NCBI RefSeq assembly: GCF_036802865.1
Contig: NZ_DAIRVK010000002.1
Coordinates: 1-64,000, forward strand
Length of the DNA: 64,000 bases
Direction: 5' to 3'
Origin: Sulfurospirillum sp036802865
GTDB lineage: Bacteria > Campylobacterota > Campylobacteria > Campylobacterales > Sulfurospirillaceae
The translations under genes and the position numbers were made by a program. A model generated the notes under the pieces. The model did not search any database. It worked only from the letters and a program-made list of their open reading frames with translations, and was not told the origin of the DNA. Shown here piece by piece: positions 26,708 to 35,635 of this stretch; position 1 is the first letter of the stretch; each line of letters begins with the position of its first letter.

Positions 26708-27400
26708 CTAGAGCGATTTATCTAAAATGAGTATTAAAACGACAAAAAAGTGAAAAGTAGAACCTCCCAATACAAAAAAATGCCAGATGGTATGACTGTA
26801 GGCAAGTCCTTTCCAAACATAAAAAATAATTCCAATCGTATAGGTAATTCCTCCTGCTACCAGTAAGCATAGTGGCAAAAAAGCCACATTCTCAAGTAGT
26901 GGTTGAACTGCAAAGATCACCATCCATCCCATAAGGGCATACAAACTCAAAGAGGTCTTATGAAAGCGTTCTGGGTAGATAATCTTGAGGGTAATCCCAA
27001 AAGCTGCAATAGCCCAAGCAATGCCAAAAAGCACCCATCCTACAACGCCTTTAATACCTAAAAGCGAGATGGGCGTATACGTTCCTGCAATAAGAACATA
27101 AATAGCACAGTGGTCAACTTGGCGTAAAATAGCTTTAGCATGAGGGAGGCGAATAGCATGGTAAAGCGTTGAAGCGCCATACATCACCATCAATGAAAGT
27201 CCAAAAACTAAAGCAGTTGCTATTTTGACTCCATCACCACTTTGCCCTGCAAAAACACACAAAAGGGTCAGTGCGCTCACACTCAACAAAAGCCCAATAC
27301 CATGTGTTATGCTATGCCAAATCTCTTCTATTAAAGAGTAAGAATTTGTTATTTCGATGGTGCTATCCTTTCCGACTATTTTCAGTAGAAGTACGTTCAT
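26708..27400 (-). CDS. Hemolysin III / PAQR-family membrane protein
   Basis: The protein (about 230 residues from the ATG at 27400) has seven membrane segments and the family's conserved H-S-I-T-H-G-I-G near the start, S-T-L-Y-H-A in the middle and S-H-T-I-W-H-F near the end; these His residues form a predicted zinc site. The family is widespread (YqfA, HlyIII) and proposed to be a hydrolase or membrane-homeostasis protein; haemolysis is not its general role. The frame stays open up to a TTG at 27445 and neither start has a good ribosome-binding site, so the N terminus is uncertain. Confidence 0.83.
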   Translation of the reverse strand: MNVLLLKIVGKDSTIEITNSYSLIEEIWHSITHGIGLLLSVSALTLLCVFAGQSGDGVKIATALVFGLSLMVMYGASTLYHAIRLPHAKAILRQVDHCAIYVLIAGTYTPISLLGIKGVVGWVLFGIAWAIAAFGITLKIIYPERFHKTSLSLYALMGWMVIFAVQPLLENVAFLPLCLLVAGGITYTIGIIFYVWKGLAYSHTIWHFFVLGGSTFHFFVVLILILDKSL

Positions 27401-27547
27401 TATACTGCTATTTTGTAAATATAGTGTCTTTTCAGGACAAAGCAAAAATCATGCATACCAAGCCCTTCTGTTAGCCCTTTATGAAGGTAATCTAAGGCAT
27501 ATATTGGGTACAATTTTTACATCATAACAGATTCAAAGGAGATTGGA

Positions 27548-28174
27548 ATGCTTGAAATTCAGACCATTGCAATGTTTGTAACGGCTTCAACACTTTTAGC
27601 ACTTGCCCCAGGTCCCGATGTGCTTTTTGTTTTAACCCAGTCTATGACCAAAGGGAGCAGGGCAGGCATTGTTATTGCCCTTGGTTTATGTAGTGGGCTT
27701 ATTTTTCATACAACTGCTGTTGCACTTGGCGTTGCTGTTATTTTTCAAACATCTGCCATTGCGTTTAGTATTTTAAAATTTGTGGGTGCTGCTTATCTTC
27801 TTTATCTTGCATTTATGGCATTTAAAGACGCAAGTAAAAGTAAACTAGAAAGCGATAAAAGCCCCATTAGCTTTAGCGCACTTTATAAACGTGGTATTTT
27901 CATGAACATTACCAATCCTAAAGTCTCTATCTTTTTTCTTGCATTTTTACCTCAATTTACCAATCCTTCTCTTGGTAATGTAACAGGGCAAATTTTTAGC
28001 CTTGGTGCTTTGTTTATGCTCAGTGCTTTTGTGGTTTTCACGCTTGTCTCTTTGCTGGCTGGTCGTTTAGGTACATGGTTTAGTCAAACGAAAAATGGTG
28101 AAAAAATTCTTAATCGTATTGCGGGGACTGTATTTGCAGGTTTGGCAATTAAATTAGCACTTTCGTCACGATAG
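27548..28174 (+). CDS. LysE/RhtB-family amino-acid exporter
   Basis: The 208-residue membrane protein has six predicted segments and the family motif L-A-L-A-P-G-P-D-V-L-F-V near residue 19, plus the N-I-T-N-P-K segment near 120. It exports neutral or basic amino acids such as threonine, homoserine or leucine; the substrate is not readable. AAAGGAG precedes the start. A 30-codon membrane ORF follows. Confidence 0.9.
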   Translation: MLEIQTIAMFVTASTLLALAPGPDVLFVLTQSMTKGSRAGIVIALGLCSGLIFHTTAVALGVAVIFQTSAIAFSILKFVGAAYLLYLAFMAFKDASKSKLESDKSPISFSALYKRGIFMNITNPKVSIFFLAFLPQFTNPSLGNVTGQIFSLGALFMLSAFVVFTLVSLLAGRLGTWFSQTKNGEKILNRIAGTVFAGLAIKLALSSR

Positions 28175-28184
28175 GCATGGCACG

Positions 28185-28277
28185 ATGAAAAAGTCACAAC
28201 TTTTGGCTGTTATTCTTGCACTGTTCGCAGGAGTGTTACTTATTGAAATTTTTTTACAAAATATTTTAGGGTCATAA
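28185..28277 (+). CDS. Possible 30-residue single-pass membrane peptide
   Basis: ATG to TAA gives 30 residues: a short basic start (M-K-K-S-Q), one hydrophobic helix of about 20 residues and a polar end. It begins ten bases after the exporter stop and could be translated with it. The upstream site (GGCACG) is weak. It may be a small membrane protein or chance; nothing homologous is recognised. Confidence 0.4.
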   Translation: MKKSQLLAVILALFAGVLLIEIFLQNILGS

Positions 28278-28344
28278 AAAATATCATACGTTTGTGTGAC
28301 GTAGTTGTTACGATATTATATAAAAATTATGTAACGGAGTAAGT

Positions 28345-29088
28345 ATGAAAATAGGTCTATTTATCCCCTGTTTTATGAACGAGTTATACCCTGAAGCTTC
28401 CATGTCAACGCTTAAGGTGTTGGAAAATTTGGGGTTAGATGTGGAGTATCCGCTGGAGCAAACCTGTTGTGGGCAAGCTCAAGCTAACACAGGCTGTGCT
28501 AAAGAAACGGCTGTGCTTGCTGAACGCTTTTTTAAAATCTTCAAAGATTACGATTACATCGTAGCGCCTAGTGGAAGCTGTGTCAGTATGGTTCGTCATA
28601 ATTATGCTCAATTTCTAGAAAGTCGTGATGGATTTGAGCGAATGCGAAGCCATACCTACGAACTCATCGAATTTTTACATGATGTTATCAAACCTACTTC
28701 TATGAATGCAACATTTAAACACAAAGTCGGTATTCATAACAGCTGTCATGCACACCGTGAACTTGGTTTGGCAAGTATGAGTGAGAAAAATGTACCCGAA
28801 TTTTCTAAAATTAAAAACTTACTGGATAAAGTTGAGGGCATTAGTTATTCTGAGTTAACGCGAAAAGATGAATGCTGTGGCTTTGGTGGTACGTTTGCTA
28901 TTACCGAAGAAGCGATGAGTATTGCTATGGGACGTGCTCGTTTGCAAGATCACCTTGATGCAGGTAGCGAGTATATTACCGGTGTTGATATGTCGTGTTT
29001 GATGCACATGCAAGGTGTGATTGATCGTGAAAAAATGCCACTTAAAACTGTTTATATTGCCCAAATTTTAGCAGGAGATGTCCAATGA
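28345..29088 (+). CDS. lutA: Lactate oxidase complex subunit LutA (LldE)
   Basis: The 247-residue protein carries two cysteine-rich CCG domains (C-C-G-Q-A-Q-A-N-T-G-C near 42 and C-C-G-F-G-G near 187), the heterodisulfide-reductase-like modules that hold iron-sulfur clusters. It forms with LutB and LutC the flavin-free L-lactate dehydrogenase that passes electrons from lactate to the respiratory chain. It starts the operon, with a C-G-G-A-G ribosome site; its stop overlaps the lutB start by four bases. Confidence 0.92.
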   Translation: MKIGLFIPCFMNELYPEASMSTLKVLENLGLDVEYPLEQTCCGQAQANTGCAKETAVLAERFFKIFKDYDYIVAPSGSCVSMVRHNYAQFLESRDGFERMRSHTYELIEFLHDVIKPTSMNATFKHKVGIHNSCHAHRELGLASMSEKNVPEFSKIKNLLDKVEGISYSELTRKDECCGFGGTFAITEEAMSIAMGRARLQDHLDAGSEYITGVDMSCLMHMQGVIDREKMPLKTVYIAQILAGDVQ

Positions 29089-30461
29089 GTCACCACAACC
29101 ATCCTGAACTTGCCGATAAGTTTGCTAGCAATGTTGAGCGTATGAAATGGCATGATAAAGCTTTGTGGTTTGTTCGTGTTAAACGTGACAATCAAGCAAA
29201 AAGCTTAGATGAGTGGGAATCACTTCGCGGTACTGCCGATAAGATCAAATCTCACACGCTAGCCAATCTTGATGAATACCTTGAAATTTTCGAGAAAAAT
29301 GCCCAAGCACGTGGCATTCGTGTTCATTGGGCGAAAGATGCTAAAGAGCATAATGAGATAGTGCTCGACATTTTGCGTTCAAAAAATGTCAAGATGATCG
29401 TTAAGAGCAAATCGATGTTAACCGAAGAGTGCCATCTTAACCCTTATCTTGAAAAAAATGGCATCGAAGTAGTTGATACAGACCTTGGAGAGCGCATTGT
29501 GCAACTGCGTAATGAGCCTCCATCTCATATCGTATTGCCAGCGATTCATCTTAAAAAAGAGGATGTTGGAACGACCTTTGAGAAATTTTTAAAGACGGAA
29601 AAAGGCAATTCTGATCCAACGTATTTGACGCGTGCTGCACGTGCGCATTTGCGTGAGAAGTTTTTAGGTGCTGATGCGGCAATGACAGGTGTTAACTTTG
29701 CAATTGCTGAAACAGGTGGCATTGTGGTGTGTACGAATGAAGGCAACGCTGATTTAGGGGCTGCTTTACCAAAACTGCATATTGCGTGCATGGGTATTGA
29801 AAAGATTATTCCTCGTCTTAAAGATTTGAGCATTTTTACCCGTTTATTGGCTCGCAGTGCGACAGGTCAACCTGTAACAACCTATACATCACATTACCAT
29901 GGAGCGGTTGAAGGTGGTGAGATGCATGTGGTTATCGTCGATAATGGCAGAAGTAAAATTTTAAGTGACGAGCGTTACGTTAAATCACTTCAGTGTATTC
30001 GTTGTGGCGCGTGTCTCAATACTTGTCCGATCTACCGAAGAAGTGGTGGGTACAGTTATGGTTATACTATCCCTGGACCAATTGGCTCAACTTTGGCACC
30101 AAGTCGCGATTTGAAAAAATACTACAGCTTACCGTTTGCGTGTTCTCTGTGCTCTTCTTGCTCAAATGTTTGTCCCGTTAAAGTGGATTTAGCCCAACAG
30201 CTCTATCTCAAACGGCAGGATGTTGTGGAAGCGGGTTACTTAAGCCCTACAAAACATAATGCCTTAAAAATGGCAACATGGTTGATGTGCCGTCCAAAAC
30301 TAATGGATCTTGCAGGCTTTATGGCACGTAAAATAGTACCGATTTTACCACGTTTTCTGGTCTACTCAAAATTCAATCTCTGGGGAAAAGGTAGAGAACT
30401 ACCACCATTCCCCCAAAACAGTTTTAAAGAACTTTACAAAGCGAAAAAGGGTATCAAATGA
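29085..30461 (+). CDS. lutB: Lactate oxidase iron-sulfur subunit LutB (LldF)
   Basis: The 458-residue protein has an N-terminal LUD domain (about 60-290) and two [4Fe-4S] motifs: C-I-R-C-G-A-C-L-N-T-C-P (about 305) and C-S-L-C-S-S-C-S-N-V-C-P (about 350). The C-terminal segment resembles that of other LutB proteins. Start and stop overlap the neighbouring genes in ATGA junctions, so the three subunits are translationally coupled. Confidence 0.93.
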   Translation: MSHHNHPELADKFASNVERMKWHDKALWFVRVKRDNQAKSLDEWESLRGTADKIKSHTLANLDEYLEIFEKNAQARGIRVHWAKDAKEHNEIVLDILRSKNVKMIVKSKSMLTEECHLNPYLEKNGIEVVDTDLGERIVQLRNEPPSHIVLPAIHLKKEDVGTTFEKFLKTEKGNSDPTYLTRAARAHLREKFLGADAAMTGVNFAIAETGGIVVCTNEGNADLGAALPKLHIACMGIEKIIPRLKDLSIFTRLLARSATGQPVTTYTSHYHGAVEGGEMHVVIVDNGRSKILSDERYVKSLQCIRCGACLNTCPIYRRSGGYSYGYTIPGPIGSTLAPSRDLKKYYSLPFACSLCSSCSNVCPVKVDLAQQLYLKRQDVVEAGYLSPTKHNALKMATWLMCRPKLMDLAGFMARKIVPILPRFLVYSKFNLWGKGRELPPFPQNSFKELYKAKKGIK

Positions 30462-31042
30462 GTTCACGTGAAGCCATTTTAAAAGCAATCAAAGCAGCAA
30501 AACCATACAGTGAAAATGCTTTACCCGAAGTCAATATTTTGCATACAACGTATGATGATTTGGATGCTAAATTTGCCTCAAGTTTGGCAAGTGTCGGTGG
30601 AAATGCAGTCCAACTTGAAAGTGTAAGCGCTGTGCAAGCGTACATCAAAGAACACTATAAAGACGCATCTGTTATTGTCTCAACGGTGAGTGGACTTGAA
30701 GGCACAAAAGAGCTTGGTGCAACGGATGATCCTCATACCCTTAAAGACGTTGATCTTGCGATCATTAAAGGTGAATTTGCAGTGGCTGAAAATGGTGCAG
30801 TATGGGTTAAAGAAGCTGATGCAAGACACCGTGCACTTTATTTTATCGCTCAAAAGTTGATGATTGTTGTGCCTAAGGGTGAAGTGGTTCACAGTATGCA
30901 TGAAGCATACACCAGAGTCAGTTTTGGTGCAAAAGATATATTTGGCATTTTCATCAGCGGACCTTCAAAGACGGCTGATATTGAGCAATCTCTTGTTATT
31001 GGAGCACATGGTGCAACTGAGGCATGTGTGGTGTTCATTTAA
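30458..31042 (+). CDS. lutC: Lactate utilisation protein LutC (LldG)
   Basis: The 194-residue LUD-domain protein keeps the family's E-N-G-A-V-W segment and the C-terminal I-S-G-P-S-K-T-A-D-I-E-Q-S-L-V-I-G-A-H-G motif. It completes the LutABC complex. A lactate permease is not in the window. Confidence 0.93.
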   Translation: MSSREAILKAIKAAKPYSENALPEVNILHTTYDDLDAKFASSLASVGGNAVQLESVSAVQAYIKEHYKDASVIVSTVSGLEGTKELGATDDPHTLKDVDLAIIKGEFAVAENGAVWVKEADARHRALYFIAQKLMIVVPKGEVVHSMHEAYTRVSFGAKDIFGIFISGPSKTADIEQSLVIGAHGATEACVVFI

Positions 31043-31052
31043 TTCTAATACA

Positions 31053-31074
31053 AAAGGGGCTAAGTAGCCCCTTT
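31053..31074 (+). terminator. Terminator of the lutABC operon
   Basis: A perfect 9-bp stem (AAAGGGGCT with AGCCCCTTT) and 4-base loop lie ten bases after lutC and 18 bases before the convergent exporter stop. Confidence 0.85.
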
Positions 31075-31091
31075 ATCGTGTTATGTAAATA

Positions 31092-31997
31092 CTAAAGAAG
31101 TTTTTCTTTTGCTCGAAAACGAGGTAATTGAGAGACGATAATTCCTCCAAAAATCACAAAGCTTGCCATCATCTCCGTTTGACTGAGTACTTCCCCTAAA
31201 AAGAGATACGCCAACAGTACGGTAAACACAGGAATGAGATTGACAAAAACAGAAGCTTTTGAGGCTTCGATACGACTGAGTGCCAGGTTAAACATGCCGT
31301 ATCCCCCGAGCGTAACGACAATTCCCAAATAGAAAATCCAACCAACCACATCCCATGTAATGCTCATTGGAAGTGTAAAATACTCCCAAACAGCGAGTGG
31401 CGCAAAAAATATCGTGCCAATAAAGGCTTGAATAGCCGTCAAGAAAAGGGCAGAAAATCTTTGGCTAAGATATCGCACAGAGATGGCATACCATGTACCA
31501 CAGACCATGGCACAAAATTCCAAGAAGTTGCCTAAAAGTGGATTGCTTGCATGTTCACTGCTTTGTGCCCCAAGGCTCAGCCAAACGGCACCCACAACGG
31601 CTAGAAAAGAACCTAGCACGACACGCTTACTCAGGTACTCTTTGAGTACAAAACTTGCCGCAATAGCTGTCATAAGAGGCATCATTGACGTAATCATACC
31701 TGCTTGAGATGCTGTGGTGAGTTGCAAAGCTTTTGCTTCAAAAATAAAGTAAAAACAAGGCTCAAAAAGCGTCAGTAAAAGAATGTACTTGATGTCTTTT
31801 TTCGTAAATTCAAGCTTTCTAAATTGGTTAATAAAATAGACAAAACAGAGGCTTGCAACCACCATACGTCCAAAGACGACACTCATGGGACCTAATGGAC
31901 CAATAGCCGCTTTAAGAGTTATAAATGAACTTGCCCATGTCAGCATAGCTATGAGTAAAAATAAAATACCAATCAGATCAATACGTTGTTGTTTCAC
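31092..31997 (-). CDS. EamA/DMT-superfamily transporter
   Basis: The protein has ten predicted membrane helices in two similar halves of five, with the typical A-I-G-P-L-G, the S-Q-A-G-M-I-T-S-M-M-P segment in the first half and A-S-K-A-S-V-F-V-N-L-I-P-V-F in the second. These carriers export metabolites or amino acids; the substrate is unknown. The GTG at 31997, preceded by GAAAGAGAC, looks better than the ATG at 32027, which has no ribosome site and adds ten polar residues. It follows the 84-codon gene in the same direction. Confidence 0.85.
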   Translation of the reverse strand: MKQQRIDLIGILFLLIAMLTWASSFITLKAAIGPLGPMSVVFGRMVVASLCFVYFINQFRKLEFTKKDIKYILLLTLFEPCFYFIFEAKALQLTTASQAGMITSMMPLMTAIAASFVLKEYLSKRVVLGSFLAVVGAVWLSLGAQSSEHASNPLLGNFLEFCAMVCGTWYAISVRYLSQRFSALFLTAIQAFIGTIFFAPLAVWEYFTLPMSITWDVVGWIFYLGIVVTLGGYGMFNLALSRIEASKASVFVNLIPVFTVLLAYLFLGEVLSQTEMMASFVIFGGIIVSQLPRFRAKEKLL

Positions 31998-32072
31998 GAA
32001 GTCTCTTTCAAAAAAATTGTGCGCCATTGTACACTGTGTTTGTTAAAAGCAGTGCGAGGCAAAGTGTGTAGT

Positions 32073-32327
32073 TTATCCGCGAAAGCGTTTTAAAATGCCT
32101 TTTAAATACTCTTCTGCCAAAGTGCCAATCTCAACCTCAGTGAGCGTAATAGGTGCACTTTGACTAGGAATATTGTTTAGCAGTACCGCAAGTTGTGTAC
32201 AAGTTTTAAAAAGTTCTTCAGGGCTCATGGAAACCATGACTTGTAAAACGTCATTAGGGAGATTTTTGGGTTCTAATTGATGAAGGGCTGTAATTTTCGC
32301 TAAAAAAGTTTCAATCGTTGGATGCAA
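32073..32327 (-). CDS. Small helical protein of unknown function
   Basis: The 84-residue product is amphipathic and probably all-helical, with no membrane segment or Cys motif. It ends G-I-L-K-R-F-R-G. A weak AAGGAAAAG precedes the ATG (read on the minus strand). I do not recognise a family. It is divergent from the large signalling protein at 32458 and lies 75 bases upstream of the EamA exporter. Confidence 0.6.
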   Translation of the reverse strand: MHPTIETFLAKITALHQLEPKNLPNDVLQVMVSMSPEELFKTCTQLAVLLNNIPSQSAPITLTEVEIGTLAEEYLKGILKRFRG

Positions 32328-32457
32328 GGCTTTTCCTTATTTTTTGTGTGCAATTATGCCACATTCTTGGCTTATCTTTTCCATTAACATTTCCATGTAA
32401 GCGTTTTTATGCTTTATGCACGTTACAATCTAGCAATCTTTATACAAGGGCTTTGCC

Positions 32458-34275
32458 ATGAGCATGTACGATCTTGAGGCGTTTTTACGCTCCATTCATC
32501 CGTTTCAACTGCTTTCTAAAACCGAGATAAGTAAAGCCATTAGTGCGATGAATATCGCTTACTACAAAAAAGAGACACTTCTACTCTCGCCTTCAAAACC
32601 TTCAGAATTTTTGTACATCATCATCAAAGGTGAAGTAGGGGAGTTTAACGAAGAAGAGTTACTTAAAGTGTACAGCAAGTCCAACTCTTTTGATGCAGAT
32701 GCACTCATTTACGCTAAAAGTGAAAGTAGTTTTAAAGTGCTTGAGGAGCTTATTTGTTATGAACTCAAAAAAGAGGACTTCTTAGCACTGCTTGATAGCA
32801 ATGCCGCATTTAAGGCCTATTTCATTCAAGATCTTGCCAATAAAATCCAATCTGCCAAACAAAAAGAGTACACCACCGAACTTTCAGGTTTTATGATGGC
32901 ACGGGTGCAAGACAGCTATTTGCATGAACCGACTATTGTAGATAAAGAGTGTTCTATTATGGATGCGCTTAAACAGATGGATAGTAAGAAAAGTAACTGC
33001 ATTATCGTGCGCAATGGCGATGGGTACGAGTATGGCATTGTTACCGATAGCATTGTTCGCAAACATGTGTTGTTTGAAGCGTACGACAAACATGCCCCCA
33101 TAGGACCCATTGCGATTTACCCCATCATTACCATTGAAGCCGATGACTACCTTTTTAATGCACTTTTGAGCTTTACGAAGCATTCGATTAAGCGTTTGAT
33201 TGTGACACGTGATGGTGAGATTATCGGTATTTTAGAGCAACTTGATTTGCTGAGTTATTTTGCTAATCATACGTATTTGGTTGCTGTTCAGATCCGAAAA
33301 GCAACGAGTATTGAAGAGCTCAAACAAGCAAGCAGCGATCTCATCAACATTGTTAAAAAACTACATGTCAAAGGGACAAAGGTTGATTATATCGCGAAGC
33401 TAATTTCTGAGATCAACGAGAAGATTTACGAAAAACTCTACGGGATGATTGTTCCAGAGGAGCTTGCTAAAAAAGCCTGTTTGATTGTTATGGGCAGTGA
33501 AGGGCGTAAAGAACAACTGCTTAAAACCGATCAAGACAATGCCCTTATTATCGATGATAGTATGGATGCCAGCCTTTATGAGCCTTACATGCAACGCTTT
33601 ACGCAAACACTCATCGACTTTGGATTCCCACGTTGTGAGGGGAACATCATGGTTTCTAACCCTTACTGGTGCAAGCATTGGAGCGCTTACCATAAGGAGA
33701 TTGTACGGTGGTTTGATGCGCCTACGATGGAAGATGTGATGAACCTTGCGATCTTTTTTGATGCCATTGCTGTTGCGGGTGATGCGTCGATGCTTCGTAA
33801 ACTCAAAGAAGAAGTATTTGAGCATGTCGAAGAGCAGAGCCCTTTTTTAGCGAACTTCGCCAAAGCCGCAACGGCGTTTGAAACACCCATCGGCATCTTT
33901 ACAACGCTTATTTCAGAAAACAATAAAATTGACGTTAAAAAGGGGGGTATTTTCCCCATTGTTCAAGGTGTACGCGCCCTTGCGTTGGAGCATAAAATCG
34001 AGCCAACCGATACAGTGACTCGCATCAAAAAGCTTGCAAAAGCAGACGTCATCGATGCAGATTTTGCAGGTGCACTCACCGAAGCACTCGACACATTGCT
34101 GAACCTTCGTCTCAAAGAGCGTTTGGCACGAGGCGAGAGCAAAGGACTTGACAACTTTGTGAACATCGAAAACCTCAATCAGTTAGAGCTAGAGCTTCTC
34201 AAAGACAGCTTCAAAATCGTCAATAAATTTAAAAAGTTTTTGACGCACCATTTTAAACTCTCGATGGTAAGCTAG
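32458..34275 (+). CDS. cNMP-binding/CBS/DUF294 nucleotidyltransferase-like signalling protein
   Basis: Four modules are seen in 605 residues: a cyclic-nucleotide-binding-like beta roll (about 15-125), a CBS pair (about 150-285), the DUF294 nucleotidyltransferase-like domain with G-S-E-G-R-K-E-Q-L-L-K-T-D-Q-D (about 345-360, the glycine pair and acidic residues of the GlnD/GlnE type) and a C-terminal helical domain (about 470-600). Such proteins are thought to modify or sense nucleotides and proteins in response to adenylate binding. The DnaQ-like exonuclease gene starts one base after its stop, a pairing seen in many proteobacteria. Confidence 0.88.
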   Translation: MSMYDLEAFLRSIHPFQLLSKTEISKAISAMNIAYYKKETLLLSPSKPSEFLYIIIKGEVGEFNEEELLKVYSKSNSFDADALIYAKSESSFKVLEELICYELKKEDFLALLDSNAAFKAYFIQDLANKIQSAKQKEYTTELSGFMMARVQDSYLHEPTIVDKECSIMDALKQMDSKKSNCIIVRNGDGYEYGIVTDSIVRKHVLFEAYDKHAPIGPIAIYPIITIEADDYLFNALLSFTKHSIKRLIVTRDGEIIGILEQLDLLSYFANHTYLVAVQIRKATSIEELKQASSDLINIVKKLHVKGTKVDYIAKLISEINEKIYEKLYGMIVPEELAKKACLIVMGSEGRKEQLLKTDQDNALIIDDSMDASLYEPYMQRFTQTLIDFGFPRCEGNIMVSNPYWCKHWSAYHKEIVRWFDAPTMEDVMNLAIFFDAIAVAGDASMLRKLKEEVFEHVEEQSPFLANFAKAATAFETPIGIFTTLISENNKIDVKKGGIFPIVQGVRALALEHKIEPTDTVTRIKKLAKADVIDADFAGALTEALDTLLNLRLKERLARGESKGLDNFVNIENLNQLELELLKDSFKIVNKFKKFLTHHFKLSMVS

Positions 34276-34276
34276 C

Positions 34277-34888
34277 ATGTTTGCCTCTTTTTTTGCCAAA
34301 CGCAATGCCCAAAAAATCAAAGACGAGCAGTACCGTTTTTTATTTGAGGAAGCCCCCGAAGATGAAGTTGTGGTATTTGACACCGAAACGACAGGGCTGA
34401 ACCCCAAAAAAGATGAGATTCTCTCCATCGGAGCGGTGAAGCTCAAAGGCAATAAAATCTTGATGTCCCAAAAGTTCGAGCTCTTTGTCAAACCCACACG
34501 AGAGGTGGGCGAGCAAAGCATCAAGATTCATCAAATTCGCAATATTGACTTAGAGAATGGGTGCGAAGCACGCGAGGCAATCACGCAGTTTTTACACTTC
34601 ATAGGCGCACGCCCACTGGTAGGCTATTACCTCGAATTTGACATAAAGATGATCAATAAATACGTTAAACCATGGCTTGGCATCACACTTCCCAATCCTC
34701 AAATCGAAGTCTCAGGACTCTACCATGACAAAAAAATAAAATTCATTCCCGATGGTGTTATAGATTTGCGGTTTGATGTGATGATGAACGATCTAGGCTT
34801 GCCTATCTTTGGAAAGCATGACGCGCTCAATGATGCCGTTATGACGGCAATGATGTATATTAAATTGCAGAATATTGGGAAGATGTAG
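34277..34888 (+). CDS. DnaQ-family 3'-5' exonuclease (Pol III epsilon-like)
   Basis: The 203-residue DEDDh exonuclease shows ExoI F-D-T-E-T-T-G-L-N-P near 36, the ExoII region Y-Y-L-E-F-D near 117 and ExoIII H-D-A-L-N-D-A near 185. It may not be the replicative proofreading subunit. It more likely belongs to the paralogues co-transcribed with CBS/DUF294 proteins, possibly acting on small RNA or nucleotide substrates. Confidence 0.88.
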   Translation: MFASFFAKRNAQKIKDEQYRFLFEEAPEDEVVVFDTETTGLNPKKDEILSIGAVKLKGNKILMSQKFELFVKPTREVGEQSIKIHQIRNIDLENGCEAREAITQFLHFIGARPLVGYYLEFDIKMINKYVKPWLGITLPNPQIEVSGLYHDKKIKFIPDGVIDLRFDVMMNDLGLPIFGKHDALNDAVMTAMMYIKLQNIGKM

Positions 34889-34908
34889 AGAAGTAGAAAG
34901 CGTTATAC

Positions 34909-34920
34909 TTTACATGTAAA
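34909..34920. repeat. TTTACATGTAAA palindrome
   Basis: An exact copy lies between the convergent exonuclease and DoxX genes, a place where a promoter operator is not expected. Confidence 0.6.
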
Positions 34921-34932
34921 ACTTTAAATATC

Positions 34933-34964
34933 GCACAAAGGGCACTGGTCGTGCCACAGTGTGC
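34933..34964. terminator. Nested hairpin between convergent genes, possible terminator
   Basis: An inner perfect stem GGCAC/GTGCC (34941-34955) sits inside an outer stem GCACA/TGTGC (34933-34964). There is no long T tract, so efficiency is uncertain. Confidence 0.4.
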
Positions 34965-34971
34965 AGATACC

Positions 34972-35421
34972 TTACGCTTTTTTAAAACGGCAAGGGCATT
35001 GTTTGAGTTTAGCGTCTACACTAAATTTCCCAGCTCCTAAAAAGAAGAGGGCGATTGAGGCAATTAAATAAAGAAGTGGCAACTCGATCATAAGTCCGCC
35101 CGTTTCCGCATCAATCGCAAAAAGCATCTCGCTGTGTGCTAATGCAATTGCAAACAGCATTGTTCCACCAAATATCAGTGAACTCACTCGCGTCAATAGT
35201 CCGAGAATAAGTAGAAGTGGCATGAGAATTTCGCCTACATAAACACCGTAAGCAAGTAACGATGGTAGACCAAAACTTACGACCAACTCTTTAATGCCAT
35301 CAATGCCTCCTTGAAATTTTGCGATGCCGTGAAAAAGCATTAGCGCAGAAACTGATACGCGCAATACAAGGCTGGCAATATCTTTATTTTCATATTTTGC
35401 AAATATGTTTTCTATACACAT
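34972..35421 (-). CDS. DoxX-family membrane protein
   Basis: The protein (149 residues) has four membrane segments and the DoxX signature L-F-H-G-I-A-K-F-Q-G-G near residue 30, with Y-V-G-E-I-L-M-P-L-L-L in the second helix. Family members (DoxX, MhqP, CatD) act in thiol or quinone stress. The ATG at 35421 is preceded by AAAGGAC, making it better than the longer start at 35466. The 214 bases upstream, reaching to metE, contain no gene. Confidence 0.85.
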   Translation of the reverse strand: MCIENIFAKYENKDIASLVLRVSVSALMLFHGIAKFQGGIDGIKELVVSFGLPSLLAYGVYVGEILMPLLLILGLLTRVSSLIFGGTMLFAIALAHSEMLFAIDAETGGLMIELPLLYLIASIALFFLGAGKFSVDAKLKQCPCRFKKA

Positions 35422-35601
35422 AGAAGTCCTTTTACTTAGATTGTTTTGTTGGATGTTTGTATGCATTGGAGGAAATTCATTGCATCAAAAGCCAAAGTCA
35501 CAGCATTTAACACTGCTCCTATAGCATTTTAGTATAGTTATAATTTTTTAAAATGTCAAGCCTTGCATATGAGAGCACTGAATAAAGGCTTAATTGGAAA
35601 A

Positions 35602-35631
35602 TATCACGAGAGGAAAAATCCCCTCGTGATA
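35602..35631 (-). terminator. Terminator of metE
   Basis: A stem of TATCACGAG with CTCGTGATA, extended by GG/CC after one mismatch, is followed on the minus strand by ATTTTCC. It ends four bases from the metE stop. Confidence 0.75.
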
Positions 35632-35635
35632 ACGC

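Noticed and set aside
28307..28335. GTTAC/GTAAC inverted repeat before lutA
   Set aside because: The 5-bp arms separated by 19 bases are within chance expectation in AT-rich DNA, and the right arm runs into the ribosome site.
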